The notes: generated from the sequence alone by a model not told the origin. Positions 11,502-21,297 are shown, numbered from the stretch's first letter. The stretch: DNA of 64,000 nt from Rubrivivax sp. (GCA_027484825.1 JAIXSE010000025.1:62001-126000), one strand, 5' to 3'. Program-made: numbers and translations.

Positions 11502-13811
11502 ATGGCGAAGCGCGCCTCCACACCGCTGTTCTCTCCGGGCTTTCACAGCAGCCCGGTCCTGGACCGCATGTGCTCGCACTTCGTGCTCACGCTCACCGTC
11601 CGCCATGCCGGCCGTTTCAATGCCCGGCGAGACCTCTCCGGCCTGCTCTCCCTCACCGCCCGTCATCTGGTCTGGCCGCCGCCGGTGCTGGGGCGGCTGC
11701 GGGCCTATCTCGCGCGCCGCTGCGAGGGCCATTCGATGTGGGCCGGGCAGGAGGCGCTGTCGGACACCGCCTTTCTGGCGCGGCACGGCATCTGGCGCGG
11801 CCCTTTCGCGGAAGGTACGGTCTTCTTCTACCTCGATGAATTCATCAAGGACGCCCCCAAGGACTTGCTGACCCTGCTGGCCTGCACCTGCGACACGCTG
11901 GAGCAGCAACTGCGCAGCGAATCGACCCTGGTGCAGCAGAACATTGCGGCGCTGGGGCAGTTGCTGCAGCTCAATGCGGCCGAGCGGGCCTTGCTGCTCT
12001 ACGGCACCTTGGCGCGTTATCAACGGGAACTGCGCGGCGCGCTGGTGGAGTTCAAGGTCAACACGGCGCAGGAGGCCTTTGCCGCGCTGGCCGAGGTCGC
12101 CGGGGTGGATCCCCGCGAGCTGGCCGAGGCGCTGCGCAGCGGCTCCAGGCTGGAGCGGGTGGGCATGGTGGAGAACCTGATCGCCGAGCACAACATCACC
12201 GACCTGTCCGACCTGATGAAGGTCAGCGACCAGTTGCCGCCGGTGCTGATGCGCGAATACCGCGACCCGCAGGACCTGATGGCCGTCTTCACCCGCCCGG
12301 TCAGCCAGAGTGCCCTGCATCGGCAGGACTTCGAGTTCATGGCCGAGGAACTGGACGTGCTGGCCACCCTGCTGCGCAATGCGGTGAAGGAGCGGCAGCC
12401 CGGTGTGAACATCCTGCTCTACGGCCCGCCCGGCACCGGCAAGACCGAACTGGCCAAGGTGGCGGCGCGGGAAGCCGGCCTCAGCCTGTATGAGGTGGAA
12501 TATGCCGACCGCGACGGCAATGCCCTGGGCGGCCGGGACCGTTACCGCTCCCTGCAGATCAGCCAGGTCTTCCTCAAGTCCAGCGGCGATGTGGCGCTGC
12601 TGTTCGACGAAGTGGAAGACGTGTTCCCGCACCTGAGCGGCGACACCGCCCACCTGATGGCCCGGCTGGACGCCGCGCTGGACCTGCCCCCTCCCATGGC
12701 GGTGAACGGCAAGGCCTGGGTGAACCAGATCCTTGAACACAATCCGGTGCCGGTGGTGTGGATCACCAACCGCATCGAGCACATCGACCCGGCGTTCCGG
12801 CGGCGTTTTCAGTATCACCTGGAGCTCAAGAGCCCACCCCCGGGCGCCCGTCTGGGTCTGGTGCGCAAGGCGCTGGCCGAGCTGCCGGTGCCGGAGGGGT
12901 TTGCCGAGCGGCTGTCGGAGCGCAATGGGCTGACACCGGCCCAGGTCCGCACGGCGGTCCGTTTTGCCCGACTGGCCGGGAGCGGCGCCTGTGCCTCCCA
13001 CAACGAGGCTCTGATCCAGCGCCAGCTCGCCCATGCGGACAAGGCTCTGGGCCATGGCGACCTGCAGCCGCTGCAACGCCCGCGGCCGGCGCATTACGGC
13101 CTGGAGCTGATCCACTACGAAGCCCGCTTCGAACTGCCCCAGCTGGTGGAGGCGCTGCGCCGCCGCGGCATGGGCAGCCTGTGTTTCTTCGGCCCGCCGG
13201 GCAGCGGCAAGACGGCCCTGGCCGAGCACATGGCCGATGCACTGCAGCGGCCACTGATGGTGCGCCTGGCCAGCGACCTGATGAGCAAGTACGTGGGCGA
13301 GACCGAGCAGAACATGGCCCGCATGTTCGAGGCCGCCACCCAGGACCAGGCCGTGCTGCTGCTGGACGAGGCCGACAGCTTTCTGCGCAGCCGTCGGCGG
13401 GCCGAGCGTCATTACGAGGTGAGCGAGGTCAACGAGATGCTGGCCGGCATGGAGCGGTTCGCCGGCATCTTCATCTGCACCACCAATGCGTTTGACGATC
13501 TGGATGAGGCGGCCCTGCGCCGGTTCAGCTTCAAGATCCGTTTCCTGCCGATGCGCCCGGAGCAGCGGCTGCGCCTCTTTGAGCTGGAGGTCGGCCAGCC
13601 CGCCAGGCCGCAGGATGCCGAGCGGCTGGCCGCCATGGACCAGTTGACCCTGGGGGACTTCGCCGCCGTGCGGCAGCAGGCCGACATCCTGGGCAGCCCC
13701 TTGCAGCCGGATGAGTTTTTGCAACTGCTGGAGGCCGAGCACCGGGTCAAGCCCGAGGTCCGCCAGCGACGTTCGGTGGGTTTCCGGCCGGCGGGAGGCA
13801 CCCTGTCCTGA
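11502..13811 (+). CDS. Tandem AAA+ ATPase
   Basis: 769 residues with two AAA+ modules behind a ~300-residue helical N-terminal region. Module 1: Walker A 'LLYGPPGTGKTELAK' (~306), Walker B 'VALLFDEVEDVF', sensor/arginine region 'VVWITNRIEHIDPAFRRRFQ'. Module 2: Walker A 'CFFGPPGSGKTALAEHM' (~563), Walker B 'AVLLLDEADSFL', and 'ICTTNAFDDLDEAALRRFSF'. Both modules look competent for ATP hydrolysis. Sequence style resembles Cdc48/Vps4-like classical AAA proteins acting as unfoldases or remodelers, but the client is unknown. The start is the ATG giving 'MAKRASTPLFSPGF'. It follows the DUF3567 gene by ~105 bp and precedes an exported TraB/GumN gene. Confidence 0.8.
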   Translation: MAKRASTPLFSPGFHSSPVLDRMCSHFVLTLTVRHAGRFNARRDLSGLLSLTARHLVWPPPVLGRLRAYLARRCEGHSMWAGQEALSDTAFLARHGIWRGPFAEGTVFFYLDEFIKDAPKDLLTLLACTCDTLEQQLRSESTLVQQNIAALGQLLQLNAAERALLLYGTLARYQRELRGALVEFKVNTAQEAFAALAEVAGVDPRELAEALRSGSRLERVGMVENLIAEHNITDLSDLMKVSDQLPPVLMREYRDPQDLMAVFTRPVSQSALHRQDFEFMAEELDVLATLLRNAVKERQPGVNILLYGPPGTGKTELAKVAAREAGLSLYEVEYADRDGNALGGRDRYRSLQISQVFLKSSGDVALLFDEVEDVFPHLSGDTAHLMARLDAALDLPPPMAVNGKAWVNQILEHNPVPVVWITNRIEHIDPAFRRRFQYHLELKSPPPGARLGLVRKALAELPVPEGFAERLSERNGLTPAQVRTAVRFARLAGSGACASHNEALIQRQLAHADKALGHGDLQPLQRPRPAHYGLELIHYEARFELPQLVEALRRRGMGSLCFFGPPGSGKTALAEHMADALQRPLMVRLASDLMSKYVGETEQNMARMFEAATQDQAVLLLDEADSFLRSRRRAERHYEVSEVNEMLAGMERFAGIFICTTNAFDDLDEAALRRFSFKIRFLPMRPEQRLRLFELEVGQPARPQDAERLAAMDQLTLGDFAAVRQQADILGSPLQPDEFLQLLEAEHRVKPEVRQRRSVGFRPAGGTLS

Positions 13812-13866
13812 CTCACAGGCGCACTCGACGCGCCCGGCGCCGCAGAACTGTGGCATCGTCCCGCCC

Positions 13867-14955
13867 ATGCAGCTGTTGCCCCATCTCCGCGCTCTACGCG
13901 CTCGACGCGCGCTATCCGCGCTATCCGCTCTACCCGCGCTCCCGGCCCCCCCGGCGCTCCCCGCTGCGCATCGCCGCGTGCGCACCCTGATGGCTGTCCT
14001 GGGCACCGCCCTGATGACCTGGACCCTGCCCGCGCAGGCGGCCCAAGTGGCCCAAACGGCCAAGGAGGCCCCGACGTCGGCGACGCGTTGCCCGGCGGAC
14101 CTGGCCCCTGCACCGGTTCCGTCCGATCAACTGCAAGCCCAGGCGAAAGACCGCGGCATCCTCTGGACCCTCACCCGCGACGGCCACACCTCCTACCTGC
14201 ATGCCAGCCTGCACCTGGGCCGCCCGGCCTGGGCCGCGCCCGGGCCCCGGCTCAAGGCCGCCCTGGACCAGGTCGATGCGGTCGCGCTGGAGCTGGACCC
14301 GCTGGACACCACCGCCTGGACCATGCCGCCCACCCCGGTGCTGCCCATCGACGCGCAGCTGCAAAAGCGCCTCGAGACCCAGGCCCGCAATGCCTGCCTG
14401 CCGGCGCAAGCCCTGGCCTCGATGCATCCACTGCTGCAGTTGAGCACCCTCACCCTGGCCCAGGCGCGGGCCCTGGGGCTGGACGTGCAGTACGGCCAGG
14501 AAGTGCTGCTCAGCCGCTGGGCACGCGAGCGTCAATTGCCGGTCATCGCCCTGGAGACCCTGCAGGGCCAGCTCTCGGCCCTGCTGCCCGAAGACCCGGA
14601 CGAGGCCCGCCATGAACTGCGCGCCGGCCTGCGCCAGCTGGAGCGGCCGGCCGAGCTGCGACGCATGCTCGGCGACCTGGTGTCCACCTGGGAGCGCGGC
14701 GACCTGCGACGCCTGAGCCGTTACGAGGACTGGTGCCACTGCGTCCAGGACGCCCGCGACCGCGCCGCTCTAGCCCGCGAGAACGATGGCCGCAACCCCA
14801 ATCTGGCTGCGCGCATCTCCGAACTTCACCAAAAGGGCCAGTCCTTGCTGGTGGCGGTGGGCGCGCTGCACATGACCGGCCCCAAGGCGCTGCCCGTGCT
14901 GCTGCGCCAGCAGGGGTTCGAGGTCACCCAGGTACATCCCGCCCCCGCGAAGTGA
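13867..14955 (+). CDS. TraB/GumN family exported protein
   Basis: 362 residues. After an unusual N-terminal stretch rich in Ala, Leu, Arg and Pro comes a hydrophobic signal segment ('TLMAVLGTALMTWTLPAQAA'). The remainder matches the TraB/PrgY/GumN fold: 'GILWTLTRDGHTSYLHASLH' near the start of the domain, 'VDAVALELDPLD', and the C-terminal 'LLVAVGALHMTGPKALPVLL'. The family is related to Tiki-type metalloproteases: the conserved Gly-x-x-His near each end is partly visible here as 'LHASLHLG' and 'GALHM'. The initiation codon could be ATG 13867 or ATG 13990, the latter giving a conventional signal peptide. Function is not established. Confidence 0.75.
   Translation: MQLLPHLRALRARRALSALSALPALPAPPALPAAHRRVRTLMAVLGTALMTWTLPAQAAQVAQTAKEAPTSATRCPADLAPAPVPSDQLQAQAKDRGILWTLTRDGHTSYLHASLHLGRPAWAAPGPRLKAALDQVDAVALELDPLDTTAWTMPPTPVLPIDAQLQKRLETQARNACLPAQALASMHPLLQLSTLTLAQARALGLDVQYGQEVLLSRWARERQLPVIALETLQGQLSALLPEDPDEARHELRAGLRQLERPAELRRMLGDLVSTWERGDLRRLSRYEDWCHCVQDARDRAALARENDGRNPNLAARISELHQKGQSLLVAVGALHMTGPKALPVLLRQQGFEVTQVHPAPAK
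13888..13944. repeat. Imperfect 9-bp repeat at the 5' end of the TraB/GumN gene
   Basis: The segment consists of degenerate repeats of CGCGCTATC / CGCTCTACC / CGCGCTCCC. It encodes the Arg-Ala-Leu-rich stretch ahead of the signal peptide; it may be non-coding if translation begins at 13990. Confidence 0.55.
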
Positions 14956-15022
14956 CCGGTTTGCGGCACACTGCCCCGCTGTCCGTCCCTCTCTGCATCC
15001 TCAACCGATTCCGGAGCTCTGC

Positions 15023-15697
15023 TTGGCCTCCCTCGCATCCATCCTTCAGGCCCTGTTCCTGGTGCCGCTGACCCTGCTGCCCATCATCAACCCGGTGGGG
15101 GTGGCGCCCATCGTCATCGACGCTGCCGGCAACGACGACCGGGTGCTCAAGCGCCTGTCCCGCCAGGTGGCCATCAACGGCTGGGTGGTGATCGTGGCGT
15201 CCATGCTGGTGGGCACCTATGTGCTGGACCTGTTCGGCATCTCGCTGCCGGTGGTGCGGGTGGCCGGCGGACTGCTGGTGGCCTTCAGCGCCTGGACCAT
15301 GCTGACCCGTCATGAAGAGGCGGACGAAGTGCAGACCGCCATTGCCGAGGACGCCAGCGCCGACCTGTCGGAGTCGGAAATCGTGCGCCGCAGCTTCTTC
15401 CCGATCACCTTTCCGCTCACCACCGGCCCGGGCTGCATTGCCGCGGCCATTGCGCTGGGCGCGCAGTTCCCGCGCCAGCCGCTGCCCTATGTCATGGGCG
15501 CCGGCATTGCCGCCATCGGGGCGGCCATCACCGCGGCGGTCATCTACCTGATCTTCCGCAACGGCGGGCGGCTGCTGATGCGGCTGGGCGAGGTGGGGAC
15601 CACGGTGATGATGCGGCTGATGGCCTTTGTGCTGCTGTGCATCGGCATCCAGATTCTGTGGACGGGCTGGAGCGACCTGAACCGCATGGCGCCCTGA
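15023..15697 (+). CDS. MarC family integral membrane protein
   Basis: 224 residues with about six membrane helices. The N-terminus 'LVPLTLLPIINPVGVAPIVI' carries the conserved NPVG motif of the MarC/UPF0056 family, repeated in inverted topology by 'FPITFPLTTGPGCIAAAIAL'. The cytoplasmic loop between the halves is acidic. Despite the name, MarC is not part of multidrug resistance regulation; its function in the inner membrane is unresolved. The start is a TTG preceded by GGAG at 15013, chosen because it gives the complete first helix. Confidence 0.85.
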   Translation: MASLASILQALFLVPLTLLPIINPVGVAPIVIDAAGNDDRVLKRLSRQVAINGWVVIVASMLVGTYVLDLFGISLPVVRVAGGLLVAFSAWTMLTRHEEADEVQTAIAEDASADLSESEIVRRSFFPITFPLTTGPGCIAAAIALGAQFPRQPLPYVMGAGIAAIGAAITAAVIYLIFRNGGRLLMRLGEVGTTVMMRLMAFVLLCIGIQILWTGWSDLNRMAP

Positions 15698-15802
15698 TCG
15701 GGGCTCGCCGCCTTGGGCCGGCTGCACCCGATGCGGCCCCAGCCCGGCATGGGCGCCGGGAAGACGTAGGATGGGCCACGCACCCGCCAACGTGAGGTCC
15801 AC

Positions 15803-17296
15803 ATGTCCGACAAGAGTTTCGGGGCCTTTGTGCCCGGTTTCGACTTTCTTCAGAGTCTGGTCAAGAACGCCGGTGCCGCGATGCCCGGCTTCAACCAGTG
15901 GGTCGCGCCCACGCTGAACCCGGAAGAACTGGACAAGCGCATCCAGGAACTGCGGGCCGTGCAGTTCTGGCTGGAACAGAACGCCCGCATGCTGGCCACC
16001 ACGGTCCAGGCCCTGGAAGTGCAGAAGATGACGCTGTCCACGCTCAGCGCGCTGAAGGTGCCGATGACGGACCTGCAGCAGGCGTTGAAGATGCCGGCCA
16101 TGCCGGACCTGGGCGCCGCCATGGGGGCCATGCGGTCCGCTGCGGCGGCCGCCGGGGCCAGCTGGGGAGCGGCCGCTGGTGCAGCGTCGCAGGCAGATCC
16201 TGCGTCGTCCAAGCCGTCCGAGCCGTCCGCCCCCTCTGAGTCATCGCCCCGGGCGGCATCCGTGTGGCCGGGCATGTCGGCCTTCACGTCGGCGGCGGCC
16301 CGGGCCAGCGGCATGACGCCGCCTGCGCCTGCGGCTCCCAGCCCTCGTTCCACGGCCGGGCTCAGGTCGGAAGATGAGGACACGGAGCTCGGGGATGACG
16401 AGCTCGGGGATGACGACCGCGATGGCGATCAGGACGCGGCGCTGGATGAGGATGAGACGGAGGCGACCGGCGCCCCTGCGCACGGACATGGGGCGGGACC
16501 GGCCGCAAGTCAGGCCGCGGGTCCGCAGTCTGGCGGCGACAGCAAAGGCGCTACGGCGACTGAAGCAGGCGGCGGCGCCGAACGCGACGCGGCCCACTCG
16601 GGCGGCACCGCCGGTGCCAAGGCCGCGCCACTGGGCGTGGACCCGATGCAGTGGTGGAACGCCCTGACCCAGCAATTCACGCAGATCGCCGCGCAGGCGA
16701 TGAAGGACACCCATCTGATGAAGCAGGGGCTGGACGCGGCGGGAGACCACCTGCGCAAGGCCGCCACCGTGCCCACCGAGATGATGAATCAGGCGGTGAA
16801 GGTGGCCGAGGCGGCCAAGGCGGCGACCGTGGCGTCGATGGACGCCGTGGGGGCCGCTGCCGCTTCCCGGGCGAAGCGGTCCAGGAGTGCAGGCAGCGGG
16901 GCCACGCCGGCAACGCCCGCCACGGCCCCCGCCAAGTCCAGGACGTCCGCGCCGCGCCAGTCCAAGACAGCCACGCCCGCAAAGTCCAAGGCATCCGCAG
17001 CAGCCAAGGCCTCCGCGAGCGCTCCCTCGGCGGCGCGCGCCGCCAAGCCCGCCGCCCCCGCCAAGCGTGCGGCAGCGACTGCACCTGCGGGCGGCAAGAA
17101 AGCGGCTGCAGACAAGAAGGCCCCCATCGCCAGAACACCAGCAGCCAAGACGCCGTCAGCCAAGCCCGCCAGCGCCAAGACCGCTGCCGCCCCCCAAGCG
17201 GCGACACGAACCGCAACACGGACCGCTGCACGAACCACCCCGCCAATCGCCACCGCAAAGAAGGGGTCCGCCCCCAGTCGCGGCCGCGGCAACTGA
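15803..17296 (+). CDS. PhaM-like polyhydroxyalkanoate granule-associated protein
   Basis: 497 residues. The N-terminal ~90 ('PGFDFLQSLVKNAG', 'NPEELDKRIQELRAVQFWLE', 'TTVQALEVQKMTLSTL') match PhaM, which activates PHA synthase and tethers granules to the nucleoid. A second conserved helical stretch occurs at ~275-350 ('PMQWWNALTQQFTQIAAQAM'). Between them is a Ser/Ala/Pro- and Asp/Glu-rich linker. The last ~140 residues are a Lys/Ala/Pro-rich histone-H1-like tail (PAKKA-type repeats) expected to bind DNA. It is about twice the usual PhaM length because of the long linker and tail. No other PHA gene is adjacent. Confidence 0.8.
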   Translation: MSDKSFGAFVPGFDFLQSLVKNAGAAMPGFNQWVAPTLNPEELDKRIQELRAVQFWLEQNARMLATTVQALEVQKMTLSTLSALKVPMTDLQQALKMPAMPDLGAAMGAMRSAAAAAGASWGAAAGAASQADPASSKPSEPSAPSESSPRAASVWPGMSAFTSAAARASGMTPPAPAAPSPRSTAGLRSEDEDTELGDDELGDDDRDGDQDAALDEDETEATGAPAHGHGAGPAASQAAGPQSGGDSKGATATEAGGGAERDAAHSGGTAGAKAAPLGVDPMQWWNALTQQFTQIAAQAMKDTHLMKQGLDAAGDHLRKAATVPTEMMNQAVKVAEAAKAATVASMDAVGAAAASRAKRSRSAGSGATPATPATAPAKSRTSAPRQSKTATPAKSKASAAAKASASAPSAARAAKPAAPAKRAAATAPAGGKKAAADKKAPIARTPAAKTPSAKPASAKTAAAPQAATRTATRTAARTTPPIATAKKGSAPSRGRGN

Positions 17297-17342
17297 GCGC
17301 CGCGGGCGTACAGTTCAAGACTGCCTATTCCGAGGGCCGTAC

Positions 17343-18503
17343 ATGCCTCGTTTTTTCCAGGCGCATGCCACCCATCCCGATGCGCACATGGCCATGGCGC
17401 TCGCCGCCGCCCAGATTGACGGGCAGCGCGGCGACCGGCCGCTGACGCTCGGTTTTCTCTACATCAGCGAGGACTACCTGCCCCAGGCCGACGCCCTGCT
17501 GGAGGACGCCCGCCAGCGCTGGCCCGGCTGCGGCTTCGTCGGCGCGTCCGCCCTGGCGGTCTGCGCAGGCGGTGCCGAATATTTTGGCGACCCGGCACTG
17601 GCCTTGCTGATGTGTGATCTCCCCGCCGACCAATGGCGCATCTTCTCCGGCCGCTCGCCCCTGCCCGCCGACTGGCAGGCCCGCAGCCTGCTGCTGCATG
17701 CCGACGGCAGCACCCCGGACCTGCAGGAGCTGATCGGCGAGCTGGCCGACCGTTCATCCAGCGGTTATGTCTTCGGCGGCCTGGTCAGCGGCCGCCAGCA
17801 GGCCATCCAGATTGCCGATGGCGTCGTGGAAGGCGGTCTGTCGGGACTGGCCCTGCGGGACGGCGTGCGCTGGATCTCCCGGGTGAGCCAGGGCTGTCAG
17901 CCGCTGGGCCGGGAGCGGCGGGTGACCGGCAGCGACGGGGCCCTGGCCACCGAGCTGGACGGACGCCCCGCCCTGGACGCGTTGCTGGAAGACCTGAAGC
18001 TACCTGCCTTCACCGGCGAGACCACCACGCTGCGTCAGGCCATGCCGCTGTTTCGGCGCACCCTGGTCGGCCTGAGCGACGCCCCCGGTGCCCGCAAGGA
18101 TTACGGCCCGGAGGTGCGGGTACGCCATCTGGTCGGCCTGGACCCTGCCCGCCGGGGCGTCGCGGTGGCCGAGCAATTGCGCGACGGGGAGTTGCTGAGC
18201 TTTTGTGAACGCAATCCCGAAGCGGCACGGCGGGATCTGGTGCGCATCTGCACCGAGATCCGGGCCGATGCCGAAGAGCTGGGCGCCACGATGGCCGGTG
18301 CGCTGTACATCAGCTGCACCGGGCGCGGCGGTCCGCATTTCGGGGCGCCGTCGGCGGAACTCCAATGGGTGCAGCATGCGCTGGGAGAGGTGCCGCTGGT
18401 CGGCTTCTTCGCCAACGGCGAGATTGCCCATGCCCGGCTGCACGGCTATACCGGAGTGCTGACCGTGTTCCTCGACGGAGGACAGGCCGCGTCGCCGGAA
18501 TGA
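17343..18503 (+). CDS. FIST domain sensory protein
   Basis: 386 residues with FIST N- and FIST C-domains: 'LTLGFLYISEDYLPQADALL', 'GCGFVGASALAVCAGGAEYF', 'GYVFGGLVSG' in the first half, and in the second 'GALYISCTGRGGPHFGAPSA' and 'VGFFANGEIAHARLHGYTGV', the latter being the family's typical C-terminal signature. FIST proteins are thought to bind small ligands and feed signalling pathways. No kinase or cyclase is fused or next to it. It starts at ATG 17343, 46 bp after the PhaM-like gene, and may be cotranscribed with it. Confidence 0.85.
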   Translation: MPRFFQAHATHPDAHMAMALAAAQIDGQRGDRPLTLGFLYISEDYLPQADALLEDARQRWPGCGFVGASALAVCAGGAEYFGDPALALLMCDLPADQWRIFSGRSPLPADWQARSLLLHADGSTPDLQELIGELADRSSSGYVFGGLVSGRQQAIQIADGVVEGGLSGLALRDGVRWISRVSQGCQPLGRERRVTGSDGALATELDGRPALDALLEDLKLPAFTGETTTLRQAMPLFRRTLVGLSDAPGARKDYGPEVRVRHLVGLDPARRGVAVAEQLRDGELLSFCERNPEAARRDLVRICTEIRADAEELGATMAGALYISCTGRGGPHFGAPSAELQWVQHALGEVPLVGFFANGEIAHARLHGYTGVLTVFLDGGQAASPE

Positions 18504-18561
18504 CCCGGTCCACCGAGTTTTCCTAGCACCCAGCCCTCCGCCTGCCCGGTACAGTCCCCTC

Positions 18562-20055
18562 ATGAATGCGCCCTTGCCCGTCAGCCTTGCCGAACGGACC
18601 CAACGCCAGGCCGAGGTCGTGCGGGCCCTGTCGGCCGTCTTGCCCGCCCATGCCCTGCTGTGGAGCGACGAGCAGACCCGACCCTATGAATGCGACGGAC
18701 TGACCGCCTACCGCGAACGACCGCTGGTGGTGGTGCTGCCGGAGGATGAAGCGCAGGTGGCCGCCGTGCTGCGCACCTGCCATGCGCTGAAAGTGCCGGT
18801 GGTGGCGCGCGGCGCGGGCACCGGCCTGTCCGGCGGGGCCATGCCGCATGCCATGGGCGTGACCCTGGGCCTGGCCCGGTTCAACCGCATCCTGTCGGTG
18901 GACCCGCTGGCGCGCACGGCGCGGGTGCAATGCGGGGTGCGCAATCTGGCCATCTCGGAGGCAGCGGCGCCCCACGGGCTCTACTACGCGCCGGACCCCA
19001 GCAGCCAGATCGCCTGCACCATCGGCGGCAATGTGGCGGAAAACTCCGGCGGCGTGCACTGCCTCAAGTACGGCCTAACGCTGCACAACGTGATGCAGGT
19101 CAAGGGCTTCACCGTGGAAGGGGAGCCGGTGGAGTTCGGGTCCCAGGCGCTGGACGTGCCCGGACTGGACCTGCTGACCGTGCTGGTGGGCAGTGAAGGC
19201 ATGCTGGCGGTGGTGACCGAGGTCACCGTGCGGCTCACCCCCAAGCCGCAACTGGCGCGCTGCATCATGGCCAGTTTTGACGACCTTCGCCGCGCCGGCG
19301 ACGCGGTGGCCGCGCTGATTGCCGACGGCATCATTCCCGCCGGGCTGGAGATGATGGACAAGCCGATGACGGCCGCGGTCGAGGATTTTGTCCATGCCGG
19401 CTACGACCTGCAGGCCGAAGCCATCCTGCTGTGCGAGAGCGACGGCACGCCCGAAGAAGTGGCCGAGGAGATCGACCGCATGAGCGCCGTACTGCGCGCC
19501 AGCGGCGCCACCCGCATTGAGGTGAGCGAGACCGAGGCGCAGCGTCTGCGCTTCTGGAGCGGCCGCAAGAACGCCTTTCCCGCCTCCGGCCGCATCAGCC
19601 CGGACTACATGTGCATGGACTCCACCATCCCCCGCAAGCGACTGGCCGACGTGCTGCTGGCCATCCAGGCGATGGAGAAGAAATACGGCCTGCGCTGCGC
19701 CAACGTCTTCCACGCGGGGGACGGCAACCTGCATCCGCTGATCCTGTTCGATGCGAATGATCCCGACCAGTTGGCCCGCTGTGAACAGTTCGGCGCGGAC
19801 ATCCTGGAGACCAGCGTCGCCATGGGTGGCACGGTCACCGGCGAGCACGGCGTGGGCGTGGAAAAGCTCAACAGCATGTGCGTGCAGTTCTCGCCCGAGG
19901 AGCGGGAGCAGATGCTGGCGCTCAAGCGCGCCTTCGACCCGGCGGGCCTGCTCAATCCCGGCAAGGTCATTCCCACCCTTCAGCGCTGCGCCGAGTACGG
20001 CCGCATGCATGTCAAACGCGGCCTGCTGGCCTTCCCCGAGCTGGAGCGATTCTGA
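18562..20055 (+). CDS. glcD: Glycolate oxidase, FAD-linked subunit GlcD
   Basis: 497 residues. Oxidises glycolate (and D-lactate) to glyoxylate in a membrane-associated complex with GlcE and GlcF. The FAD-binding PCMH fold shows 'VVARGAGTGLSGGAMP' near residue 90 and 'IACTIGGNVAENSGGVHCLK' at ~150. The C-terminal cap has 'FHAGDGNLHPLILFD' and 'TVTGEHGVGVEKL', with metal/substrate-binding histidines. The stop overlaps the glcE start by one base (TGATG). This is the first gene of a glcDEF operon; neither a glcC regulator nor glcG is visible. Confidence 0.95.
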   Translation: MNAPLPVSLAERTQRQAEVVRALSAVLPAHALLWSDEQTRPYECDGLTAYRERPLVVVLPEDEAQVAAVLRTCHALKVPVVARGAGTGLSGGAMPHAMGVTLGLARFNRILSVDPLARTARVQCGVRNLAISEAAAPHGLYYAPDPSSQIACTIGGNVAENSGGVHCLKYGLTLHNVMQVKGFTVEGEPVEFGSQALDVPGLDLLTVLVGSEGMLAVVTEVTVRLTPKPQLARCIMASFDDLRRAGDAVAALIADGIIPAGLEMMDKPMTAAVEDFVHAGYDLQAEAILLCESDGTPEEVAEEIDRMSAVLRASGATRIEVSETEAQRLRFWSGRKNAFPASGRISPDYMCMDSTIPRKRLADVLLAIQAMEKKYGLRCANVFHAGDGNLHPLILFDANDPDQLARCEQFGADILETSVAMGGTVTGEHGVGVEKLNSMCVQFSPEEREQMLALKRAFDPAGLLNPGKVIPTLQRCAEYGRMHVKRGLLAFPELERF

Positions 20056-21221
20056 TGAGCGCCTCTGTGGAGCTGGACGCTCACATCCCTGCCGGATCGA
20101 CGGCCGGCAACCCCGCGCCCACCGCGGCGCCGCTGTCGCAGCAGGCCTTGACCGAGCTGGTGCAGAGCCTTCAGGCCCGGGTGCGGGAAGGCAAGCCGCT
20201 GCGCATCGAGGGCCACGGCAGCAAGCGCTTTTACGGGGGCGAGCCGCGCGGCGATGTGCTGTCCACCCGGGCGCTCAGCGGCGTGCTGGCCTATGAGCCC
20301 AGCGAGCTGTATGTGACGGCGGCGGCGGGCACGCCACTGACCGAGCTGGAAGCGCTGCTGGCCACCTGCGGGCAGCATCTGGCGTTTGAGCCGCCGCGCT
20401 TTGGCGATGCTGGCACCGTCGGTGGCATGGTGGCTTCCGGCTTGTCCGGCCCGGCCCGCGGCAGCGCCGGCGCGGTGCGCGACCATGTGCTGGGCCTGAG
20501 CCTCATCAATGGCCGCGGGGACTGCCTGCACTTCGGCGGCACGGTGATGAAGAACGTGGCCGGTTATGACGTCTCCCGACTGATGGCCGGTGCCATGGGC
20601 GTGCTGGGGCTGATGACCCAGGTGACGCTCAAGGTCCTGCCCCGCCCCGTCGCCACGGCCACCTTGCGCTTCGAGCTTGCGCAGGACCAGGGCCTGCTCC
20701 AGATGAACCGCTGGGGCGGCCAGCCGCTGCCGATCAACGCCACCGCCTGGTGGGACGGTGCGCTGGTGGTGCGGCTCTGCGGCGCTGACGCGGCCGTGCG
20801 CGCAGCCCTGCAGCGCCTGGGCGGCGACACCATTCCCGAGGCCATGGCCGCGCCGTTCTGGACCGGCCTCCGGGATCACAGCGACGAGTTCTTCCTGGGC
20901 GCCAGCCGCGCCGTGCAGGGCGGCGCCAGCCTGTGGCGACTGAGCCTGCCCTCCACGGCGCCGGCGCTGTCGCTGCATGGTGAACAGCTGATCGAATGGG
21001 GTGGCGCCCAGCGCTGGGTGGTGACGCCGATGGCACCCGCGCAGCTGCGAGAGGCCGTCGCGTCGGTGGGCGGCCATGCGGTGCTCTTCCGGGCGCAGGA
21101 CAAGTCCGCCGGCGTGTTCGCCCCGCTGTCGGCACCGCTGGCGCGCATTCATCGCCAGCTCAAGGCGGAATTCGACCCGAACGGCTGCTTCAATCCCGGC
21201 CGCCTCTATCCGGACTTCTGA
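20055..21221 (+). CDS. glcE: Glycolate oxidase, FAD-binding subunit GlcE
   Basis: 388 residues. A second FAD-binding PCMH protein, with 'PLRIEGHGSKRFYGG' at ~50, 'FGDAGTVGGMVASGLSGPAR' and 'GTVMKNVAGYDVSRLMAGAM', which are typical of GlcE. It is shorter than GlcD in the C-terminal cap and ends 'LKAEFDPNGCFNPGRLYPDF'. The start is fixed by the TGATG overlap with glcD, implying translational coupling. It is needed for the activity of the GlcDEF complex. Confidence 0.94.
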   Translation: MSASVELDAHIPAGSTAGNPAPTAAPLSQQALTELVQSLQARVREGKPLRIEGHGSKRFYGGEPRGDVLSTRALSGVLAYEPSELYVTAAAGTPLTELEALLATCGQHLAFEPPRFGDAGTVGGMVASGLSGPARGSAGAVRDHVLGLSLINGRGDCLHFGGTVMKNVAGYDVSRLMAGAMGVLGLMTQVTLKVLPRPVATATLRFELAQDQGLLQMNRWGGQPLPINATAWWDGALVVRLCGADAAVRAALQRLGGDTIPEAMAAPFWTGLRDHSDEFFLGASRAVQGGASLWRLSLPSTAPALSLHGEQLIEWGGAQRWVVTPMAPAQLREAVASVGGHAVLFRAQDKSAGVFAPLSAPLARIHRQLKAEFDPNGCFNPGRLYPDF

Positions 21222-21297
21222 GCCCAGGCGCCGACATGAACTTCCCGTTCCCGTCCCCCTTCCCCTCCCCGACCCCATCGCCCCGGACCCTTCCCTG

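Noticed and set aside
11346-14063. 905-codon minus-strand frame opposite the AAA+ gene
   Set aside because: Antisense shadow of a gene with two Walker A/B pairs; no domain in the shadow translation.
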